62,000 bases of DNA, from NCBI GenBank assembly GCA_037447655.1, contig JBBHKE010001613.1, forward strand, positions 1 through 62,000, written 5' to 3'. Position numbers and translations under genes: made by a program. Below, one piece after another: positions 54,354-62,000 of this stretch. Under the pieces are notes generated by a model. It saw only the letters and a list, made by a program, of their open reading frames with translations. It had not been told where the DNA came from and searched no databases. Source of the stretch: Zygnema cylindricum (Eukaryota; Streptophyta; Zygnematophyceae; Zygnematales; Zygnemataceae). Position 1 is the stretch's first letter. Each line of letters begins with the position of its first letter.

Positions 54354-55310
54354 ATTTTGTGACCTCCATTGGCCCACAAAATGTCTAGCTTATATGAAGC
54401 CTGATAATACTTGCCCATTTGACTTTCAGACCAAATAAAAACCACCCGATCAGACAAGAGTTTTTACCAACTTTACCCATGTGAAGGCTCAACTCCTTTG
54501 AGTCACACGTAAGAAGAAGTTCTGAAATTTGCTCAGGTTTTTGAATTTGCTCCCCTAAGCAGTAAGTTATGGCCAACCAAAGATGGCCTATAAATACAAA
54601 AGGTCTCTCAGAGAGAGGTACCTCAAAAATGTCTAAGTTCTAATTCCCTCTCTGAACCCTGTCTTACTAATGTACTCAACCAATCACAAGACTCTTACTA
54701 ATGTACTCAACCAATCACAAGACTGTAAAGTACAAGAAGTACAGTTGTTGAGGTACTTCTTGTATGGCCATGGTACGACATTGCCGTCCCGGTAACACTT
54801 GTCAGTTCATGAGACATGGTCGCTCTTCCCGTAATATCCGTCGTCTACTTATGGCTTACCACGTGTCATACGCCGACATTAGCTCACAAACCGCCAAATG
54901 ACCACTCCGATCTGAATTCGGCAACTAATCGCGTCCATTCAGGTTGAATGTCTTTTCGCATATGCCGCTATTTCCTAATCCGTTAAATGGAGTATATGAG
55001 AAGATACATTTTTAAATAGAACTCTCGCCCCATCTACGTAACACTTCATTAAGACTTAACGGATAAGGCAAAGGGTTACATCGTACGGTTGTCATCCTGT
55101 AGGACCTAGGATCAAATCCTAGTCTGGACGACTAAGTTTTGCTAAAATTTCTGCCTCCTGCTACCTTAGTCTAGTTTGTTCTTCCTCCTATTACCTTAGT
55201 CTAGTCTGTTCTTCCTGACTCTTATCTTCCTGACTTTAGGCAATATTCCTGACTCTGACTGCCTAAGACACCCATGGCTGTCTTTGCGTCCTCACTGACT
55301 ATGACAAGTG
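54354..55310 (-). repeat. LTR-like remnant H (A/B family, minus)
   Basis: Starts TTTTGTGACCTCCATTGGCCC. Leader hairpins on the minus strand are TGCTT-AGGG-GAGCA, GACTC-AAAG-GAGTT and CTTCAC-ATGG-GTAAAG. The plus strand has CTCAACCAATCACAAGACT twice near 54670-54725. Contains a tRNA-like segment at 55050-55130. No internal region or PBS adjacent. Right border approximate. Confidence 0.7.
55050..55130 (+). other. tRNA-like segment antisense to LTR H
   Basis: GACTTAACGGATAAGGCAAAG (A-box-like) and a T-arm CTAGG-ATCAAAT-CCTAG with a perfect 5-bp stem and 7-nt loop, about 45 nt apart. Confidence 0.6.
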
Positions 55311-57284
55311 TGAGGATTTTAAGGATCATAGAATCGCGGTGTAAGGATGGGTAGGGTATGGTTCTCCCGATTGCAACGATGGTAGGGGAACAACGGGAGC
55401 ATTTGGGTGAAAGGTTTGGGGTGAGGGTGCTGCTTTGGGTGGTGGAGGAGGCGGTTGGGAGGGTGGGACAACCTTGAGGAGATGGTCCGTACACGCGGAT
55501 GCTTGGGAGATGATGGGGAACGAGAGCGAGACGCTTGCCGTTTATGAGAGGCCATATGAATTTAAGAGTAACTTGCCAATGGTCCGTAAATAGGCGCGGC
55601 CCACAAAGGTCTTGTCCAACCTCTCAAGACGAGAAATGAAGCAAGTAAAGGCGGAAACCCGAAACCGTGAATTGAAAGCACCGCACTAGGGATTGGAACC
55701 CCCTTTCTTGCTCTAAGCATGTGTTTTTTCAAAAAAAAAAAAATAGCGTTGGGTTGGTCTTTTGTTTCCTTTGTCAACCCTTCCCCCGCTGTTTTTCGAA
55801 ACTCCCTGATTACCTTTGTTTAAAACTGGCTGTTCAAGCATGGCATGGTATATAATTAACACATACATGGAACCAGTAAAATGTTCACTTTTGTAATTGT
55901 TTCGTGTGATACTCCTGTACGAACTGCACGTTCTAAGTACAAGACATAAAGTGCCATGTAAAAAACGTACGATCGCATTTTTGATCTTTGACTCACGGGA
56001 GAAAAAAGTGTGGTCACCGGCGAGAATCGACCCTGGAAATAAGTTACTGAACGCGTGGTCGATCCCTACGCATTTCTCACTCCGATCGCAGAATCTCCGT
56101 TCGCTCATATTATTGGTTGTAACAACTTAGGCCGTCTCGGCACACGCTGCATCCGGGAATACTCCAATGACGGACCACCTGTAAACGGAATCTGCTCACG
56201 ATTTTTCGTACACTTATTTCGTAAGCTAGAAACGTGGTTGATCCCCGTACATCTCTTGCGCGGTTTTCCAATCTAGAAATCCTAAATTGCATATCATTGG
56301 CTGGGAGATCGAGTCCCCTCCAGAGTCCTGACTTCTGCGAAACGACAAGCGGTAACGTGTGTCCGCCAAGTGTATGGCACACGACCGTATCTAGAGAAAA
56401 TAGTGACTGGTGTCCTTTGTAGGAAATCTTCATCATAACATATTTCAATGTGTTAGCGCTGTCGTTGAGCTTTCCTAAAAGTTATGAGTCGGTTACGACG
56501 CTGGTCCAAATACTCATCCGCCATTCACAGATCACCACGTGGCAGGTAGCAACATAAAAGAAAATAAAGTCGGGAATGAATAGAAAGATTTGATAATTTT
56601 ACCTTTTTTAAAAATTGTTTTACGCGCTCTCCGGAAGTTTTCTTGAAGCAACTAGCGAATTTGAACGAATCATTTGCTTTATACGACGACTAATAAAGCG
56701 AGAAATGTTTATTTCTCAAACATTTTGTAAAGTATATTCGGGTTATCTCTTTTTTCTCGCAAGCTTAAGATACACGTGTAGCGACCTAATTGGCTCCTTG
56801 CAATTCTCACAGCTACCGACAATCATTGACTTTTAGGGTTTACTTTTGCAAATCATGGGATTTTGAGAAAAGCTATGACCTTCAAAAATTGAGCAGCAAA
56901 AAATCAACGACTGGGATAGACGCGGGAAATCCGGCAGACGGTTAATTTGAATAAAAAAAAAAAGGATTTTATTATTCTACACTTGTTTTTGTCCTTCGCT
57001 GAGATTTTATCTCCATAGTGAATTGAGACCCGCTTCCTGGGATGCGCCCACCAGTCGCGTCTTTCTTCCGTATGAGCATTTTTTCGCATGCATATACGAC
57101 AAAATAACATATTCAAATACGTCCAGATGCAGATTTCCCCTTTGTCTTCGAGAGCCCTCCAATTGAAATCGTCCTTTTCTTTTGTCATTTACTTGTTTTC
57201 TTTTCGAGTTTCATCACTCTTTCCATTTTCCATTTTTCATTTTTACCCTTTCTCTTCACTAACCTTTTCCTTCCTTTGTCTCTT
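55311..57284. other. No gene established between LTR H and the MYB gene
   Basis: A minus-strand frame from ATG 55555 (MASHKRQASRSRSPSSPKHP) runs into LTR H at about 55320 and could be the 5' exon of a disrupted host gene or chance Pro/Ser-rich sequence. The rest (55560-57100) shows only short frames. The 57180-57284 stretch is T/C-rich and probably the MYB 5' UTR/promoter-proximal region. Confidence 0.4.
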
Positions 57285-59272
57285 ATGGCGCTAAACTCCA
57301 AACCCGCGTTCCGGCGGCCTTGGAGTGCGGCGGAGGATGCGGCGCTGCGAAACGTCGTCGAATCGGGCGGCGGGACGGCCTGGGTCCGTACAATTTCGCA
57401 CGTGCCGGCGCTTGCCGGGCGGTCGGCGAAAAGCTGCCGGCGGCGGTGGCTGCAGCATCTCGACCCGCAGGTGGGCGGCGGCCGAAGCGCCGCGTTGCTG
57501 GGTGCACCCTGGGAGGCGGCGGGCCTGGCGGAGTCCTTACATGAATTCGGGCGTCGGACAGGTCTGTCGGCGGCGGTTTTGCGAGCAGGAGAGTCGTACG
57601 GTCGCAGTGGGCCACGCGCGGTACGGATCGAGCTGGGCGAGAATCGCGCGGGAACTGCCAGGCAGAACGGACAGCGCGGTCAGAGTGAGTGGGAATCGAG
57701 AAGACTACGTCACTCGCTTTGGCTGACGTCACAAATTAGGATTGACGCTGGTGGTGTGCTGACGTCAGCATGTGACGGGATTAAGTCGCTGGTTTGTCGT
57801 GTTGTGGCAGAATCACTGGAACAGCTCGCTGCGGGAACGTTACGTGACGGTGGTAAGAAGGGTGTTGGAGACGCCCACGGTGAGAATTGTGGGAAGAAGA
57901 GAGGGAGGGAGGGAGGGAGGGAGGGAGGGAAGGAAAGAAGGAAGAGAGAGAAGAGAGGAAGGGAGATGAGGAAAATGACATAGTTCAAGGATGATGTTTG
58001 TTTCTTGTGGTGTTTTTCTGTGTTTTTTACAATTTTTTCTTTTTGATCATTTATTTTTTGTTGTTAGCTAGAGGATTATGATGGTACGTACATTACCTTA
58101 ACTGATTTGTCACGGAAAGGAAAATGTAATTCAATTGTTAGCACATTTCTTATTTTTTCAATATTATTTTGGATTTTTCTTACACATCCTTACTAAAATT
58201 ACGGAAAAAAAATAATGTTACATGTTTTATACTAAACATTATGAGTAAGGATATCGTAATAATGAGCTATTTTTTGCCGCTATTGTTTATTCCTAGTTTT
58301 CCTACCCTAATCAAATGTTTGGATACTATTTCTATTGTTATTATTGTTGTCAACGTTTCGAGCATAATTGAAATCGACCTTGTTATGTTTGATTAAATTG
58401 TAATTGCAATCTATTTTTGTTCAATTGTTACTGTTATTGTATTAAATTTTATCCTGTTGCAAGTTTCCATGCTCCGACTCTTTACAATTCAAACACGTAA
58501 TGTTTGGGTGCAGGCAGAGGACATTCGAGCAATGGAAAAATTTGGCACAACAAAAAAAATGTTAGAACATTCAATTTCAGAAATGGGTACAAATGGGGGG
58601 CAGAAAATGTGCCGATGGGCCATCGACCTATCCGAAAATGGAGGAAACATTGTATTTGGGAAGGAAGGAAAAAATGGCGTAATGGAGAGTGAGGAAGAGG
58701 AAATCGACCATCTTGTCAAACTTTTAAATGAAAATCTTGAAAAAGAGGTTAATGAAAATGCGAATGTAGAGGACATTGAAACTTTCAAGAAAGAGTTAAT
58801 CGGCAATTTTGGAAGAGTAGTTGGGTTTTCTGCGGAGCAAAAAAACGAGGCTGAGAAGAGAGGAAATCGGTGTGGATCATCAAAAATGGAAGTTCCACTT
58901 GCTATTCATGAGAATTTTGAGAATATGAACGTGGAAAACGAATTTCTTAATGCATGTGAATTGTTAGGATCTGAAGGTTTGGCAGTTACTAAAAAGAAAA
59001 ATATGTCAATGGCTTCCCTTTTTCAAACCATGAGAAAAAAGGCAGAAGCGGAAACTTCAATGCTTCAAATGGCTCCTACTTGGAAAATACAAAACAATTA
59101 CGGTAATCAGAAAAACGGGGAACCAAATTTAGTGTGCATAGAGTCAGAGGAGAAAGAAAAGTCTGATCTAGAAGATGAACTTTCTTCACTTTTTTCCCTT
59201 GATGACATTAGAAGATATTTGGGACTGGATAAAAGTGACCTGTCCTCAAACCTTCAATTATCAAGCGGTTGA
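57285..59272 (+). CDS. R2R3-MYB transcription factor gene, four exons
   Basis: Predicted exons: 57285-57470, 57562-57684, 57811-57852, 58514-59272, all phase 0, giving about 369 aa. R2 (RPWSAAEDAALRNVVE...SAKSCRRRWLQHLDPQ) ends exon 1 at donor GTGGGC. R3 starts in exon 2 (RRRFCEQESRTV, HARYGSSWARIARELPGRTD) and finishes in exon 3 with NHWNSSLRERY. Donors GTGAGT and GTAAGA and acceptors GACAG, GGCAG and GTGCAG support the model. Trp spacing and the NHWN end are typical of plant R2R3-MYB DNA-binding domains. The C-terminal exon (252 codons) is acidic and Ser/Asn/Lys-rich with no known domain. The first exons are strongly GC-rich; the last exon is AT-rich. Nuclear DNA-binding regulator; target unknown. 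Confidence 0.85.
57900..57965 (+). repeat. (GGGA)n microsatellite in MYB intron 3
   Basis: GAGGGAGGGAGG-type run followed by GAAGGAAAGAAGG. It lies within the predicted third intron, so the Gly/Arg-rich frames across it are not protein. Confidence 0.85.
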
Positions 59273-59401
59273 TAGTTTTCATTTTTGATGATTTAAGCCC
59301 TCTACTTGTGTACATTTCAATTGTAGAAGTACCAAATGTGTTATTTGTTTATTCCAAAGGAATTTCGAAAGTTGATTGTTAGTTTTTATAAACTACCAAA
59401 A

Positions 59402-59552
59402 TCAGTACAGGTGTTTTAGTTTTTTATTGATGTGAATTTCACATTCATTTCAGGTTTCAAGTTTACTACCGCAGAATCAGTACAGGTGTTCATAGGTTTT
59501 CATTGAGGTGCATTTGACATTCATTTCAGGTTTCAGGTTTACTACCACTGAG
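59402..59552. repeat. Tandem duplication of about 73 bp downstream of the MYB gene
   Basis: Two adjacent copies of ATCAGTACAGGTGTT...CATTCATTTCAGGTTTCA(A/G)GTTTACTACC. Confidence 0.8.
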
Positions 59553-60818
59553 GTTTTTTGTTTTTCTTTTATTGAAATTAGTGTTTTTGAGTTTTCAGAG
59601 AATCTCCAAAATTGTCCCACTTTTTGTACTTTTAAGAATGTGTTTGAAATTTTTTCATCAAATGCGGAAGGTTGGAAACGGAAACTGAAATAGCTTCTGA
59701 CGCTGGAAGAAAACATCGTTTTGACAAGAAAAATGAACACATTTGCGCATAGTTATTATGACACATGAATGCCATAACATTCTAACAGATCATCACAGAT
59801 CATTCTTAGCAAGTTGAATTTGTTTATGTCTGTATAACGAGGAGTGTTACTTTTTTCTAATACCTGCGACATTAATGGTTTCACAGTGGTTTCACTCACG
59901 AAAACAACAACACTTTTACAATGTAGGCGTGACGTCTTTTTTTTGCATCAGAAAGGAAATTCCTCTGGGTACATTATTCCCACTAAGACTTATTCCAATC
60001 TCTGAGTACTGAAGAAGATGTGATGAAGTTCGAAAAATCTAAAACATTAAAACAATAAATTTGAGAATACAAACATGCACTTGGATCATTTCAAATGCAT
60101 GGTACAAATGGGTAGCTTTGGGAACACTTAAATTCACTAACCATTTTATGAGTTTGAGAAGTAACAATATCATTTGAAAATATTAAACGTATTGATCATC
60201 TTTTGACACTTTAATATGTGAAATTATAAAAGCGTTTCATAAAAGCACAATTTGTCGGGACACTCGAGGGAGGTTTCCTGACCGTATTTTTCCTTTCGAT
60301 CGCTACATTAGAGATGTTAAATAAGCATATCATCTGGTTCTCTACAATATGGTCTGTTCCTCATGGATGGTAGGTTTTAGAACTCCTTGTGCAACTGCTG
60401 GAGACTCTCTAGCAAGAAAATTTTACGTAACAAACTTCAACATCAAAGAAAACAATTATGAAAAAATATTTTATTTTGAAGATGAGAAGGCGTGTAAACA
60501 AAGTGAACTTGCACTAGTGGACGATTGTTTGTGATATCAAGAAATGGATAACAACAAAAGCCTTGGTGAACTCTTGATGGTTGGATTCAGATCAATCGAT
60601 TTGTCTTCTCACATGGGGATGAAGTCCCATGAGAAGTCCGGAAGTACTTTTTTGGGAGACCTAGCACAACTTTGGACGTATTTATTAAGATATTTAAGGA
60701 CGAGGTTCTATTTAAGTTGCAAAAAGAAAGTGACCAGTTTTGACAAACAACAAAAAGATAAATTCGTAAAAATTGGGCTGGGTAACACAGAAACCATTTC
60801 TGCGGGTGATTTTTGAGC
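59553..60818. other. No gene established
   Basis: AT-rich. Two short plus-strand frames, 60349-60534 (MVCSSWMVGFRTPCATAG) and 60544-60816 (MDNNKSLGELLMVGFRSIDL), share only the phrase MVGFR and have no recognisable domain. They could be exons of an unrecognised gene. Confidence 0.35.
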
Positions 60819-61743
60819 TGTTGATACTATGTCCTATTCCTCTCCATTGCCTTTCCACCACGATCCGACCGACTTTATGTCTCCCTCTCCTAATCTCCTT
60901 TTTTCCCTCGCTATTCTTCACGCTCTCCTTCGTCCTCATTTTCACGTTTCCATCAACTCCACCTTCGACTTATCATCTTCACTCATGTTTTCTAAAGTCA
61001 CATTCTCCTTCCCCTCACTCCCACCGTACTCACAACATGGCAAATCCTCCAAGTTGTATCGTCATTTGTTACGATTTACAATTATTGAATCTAGGTTTAC
61101 GTGATGCTTGTTCGTTTTTAGTGTGGTTTAGATTTGGTCTCGCGTCACTTCGCGTATTTAGTTTGGTTTCATTTAGTACTCCGTGCGTCGGTTTGCGAAT
61201 TCGGTTTTGTTTCGTTTGATGTATTATTTCGTGCGTTGTACTTTTCACACGTACACGATTAGATTTGATTTATTTTTGTTTCGTTTAAGTTCTAGTATTG
61301 TACGTCGAGAAGTTTCGTTTCGCGCGACATACGTCTAGTTGTTTCGTTTCGCATAAGTTAAGTTTTGTCGTACAGCATTGTCAGTTTGGTTTCTAGTAGT
61401 TTCATTTTGTTTTGTACCACATTTACGTCTAAGTACATTTAGACACTTCTAGAGTTAGTGTTCTAGATTGTTTCTACGGCTAAGTTATAAAGCCATTGTG
61501 TGAGTTAGATTGTATAACAATTAGGAATCAATCAAGAGTCAATTAAGGAGGAATGAATTAAGAGAAGTGTAATGTTTAAGGATTGAGTTAATATGAGTTT
61601 ATGTTATTGAGTATTTAATTTCTCTCTATCTTGGATTATGCGCTTTTGATGTGTTGTAATGTTTGATTTCATTTTAGTATCGCTTCCGCATTGAGACATA
61701 AAAGTATTTGTGAGCGCATTCCAATTGACTCTTATTCCTATCA
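60819..61743 (+). repeat. Probable 5' LTR of a copia element at the right edge
   Basis: The right border is set by the PBS that follows: the sequence ends CCTATCA at 61743. The left border is a guess at TGTTGATACT (60819). The 3' LTR lies outside the window, so the start cannot be checked. Confidence 0.5.
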
Positions 61744-61745
61744 AT

Positions 61746-61757
61746 TGGTATCGGAGC
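61746..61757 (+). promoter_or_regulatory. Canonical tRNA-iMet acceptor-end PBS
   Basis: TGGTATCGGAGC differs by one base from the usual plant copia PBS TGGTATCAGAGC. It contrasts with the anticodon-arm PBS of the A/B/C/F family. Confidence 0.8.
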
Positions 61758-61805
61758 AGTGTTTATTTAGATTGGAGTAAAGAATTGATTAAGAATTTAT
61801 AAGTG

Positions 61806-62000
61806 ATGGTGGAGGAATACTCCGCAAAGAGAGAAGACACTGAAGTCACTTTTGGAGTTGGAGAATCGGAGAAGTTATCAATGGCGAAGGAGAGTCTCAC
61901 AATTCAGTTTGATCCAACGACTATGGAGGAACTTTACAAATTTCTAAAAGCAAAAAGAGAAGGACAATCTTTCGGTAAAACTCCTACCTTTGGGGGCAAT
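61806..62000 (+). CDS. Start of a copia gag, runs off the window
   Basis: ATG at 61806 (GTGATGG), 65 codons open to the end of the window: MVEEYSAKREDTEVTFGVGE and on through KESLTIQFDPTTMEELYKFL. It lies 48 nt after the PBS, as expected for a copia gag. Family not determined from this much sequence. Confidence 0.6.
   Translation, partial: MVEEYSAKREDTEVTFGVGESEKLSMAKESLTIQFDPTTMEELYKFLKAKREGQSFGKTPTFGGN

Noticed and set aside
55970-56080. Another tRNA-like stretch (minus strand, AGGGTCGATTCTCGCC)
   Set aside because: Only a B-box-like motif is visible, with no LTR context or convincing A box.
57276-57983. A single 235-codon frame over the MYB exons
   Set aside because: It runs through predicted introns and the GGGA microsatellite. 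The spliced model restores both MYB repeats in phase, so the unspliced frame is not the product.

Overview
The window looks like nuclear DNA of a streptophyte (a charophyte alga or an early-diverging land plant is my best guess). It is AT-rich, intron-bearing and full of nested LTR retrotransposons. It carries one convincing host gene, an R2R3-MYB with three short introns at 57285-59272, and a decayed F-box/LRR gene at 2400-3480. I cannot name the species.

Left part (1-13834): a minisatellite expansion (about 293-1000) inside a dispersed repeat. A second copy of that repeat (about 7010-8205) was split by a 952-bp TIR element, so copy 1 shows the empty site. There are two more non-autonomous DNA transposons: a 385-bp hAT-type MITE with 8-bp TSDs at 4072-4456, and a 519-bp TIR element at 6470-6988. 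Further on is the remnant of a Ty3/gypsy element, G1, with a 40-bp tandem array (10555-10830) and a broken gag (11436-13834).

Centre (13835-42735): a second Ty3/gypsy element of the same family, G2, sits inside the G1 gag. Once the insertions are subtracted, G2 reads LTR, leader, gag with two zinc knuckles, protease, a C5-cytosine DNA methyltransferase domain of DNMT3-like layout, reverse transcriptase, RNase H, integrase, a C-terminal PHD finger, LTR. It is inactivated by stops and frameshifts, but the domain set is clear: an element that carried both a DNA-methylation writer and a histone-tail-reader-type module. Copia element A (15728-26755, gag but no pol) is inserted in the G2 leader. 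Copia element C (31145-38074, minus strand, TSD TTTTA) is inserted in the G2 pol. Copia element B (18145-24582, TSD GCTTC) is inserted in A. B has LTRs of identical length with no difference seen between them and an intact 1452-codon gag-pol, so it is very young.

Right part (42735-55310): a truncated copia element F of the same family (minus strand) is split by a different copia element, D (43050-49411, minus strand, TSD AGTAC). D itself holds a 3' fragment, E, of the A/B/C family. Two LTR-like remnants, G and H, follow. The window ends with the MYB gene and then the 5' end of another copia element with a conventional tRNA-iMet acceptor-end PBS (61746) and the start of its gag.

The A/B/C/F copia family shares unusual features. 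(1) Its PBS, GGTTATGGGCCCACC, is complementary to the anticodon stem-loop of initiator tRNA-Met, as in Drosophila copia, not to the tRNA 3' end. (2) The gag reading frame begins inside the 5' LTR and runs through the PBS, whose ATG is in frame. (3) Every LTR carries a tRNA-like segment, always antisense to the element. (4) The LTR leader holds up to three consecutive stem-loops with AGGG-type loops whose stems show compensatory changes between copies.
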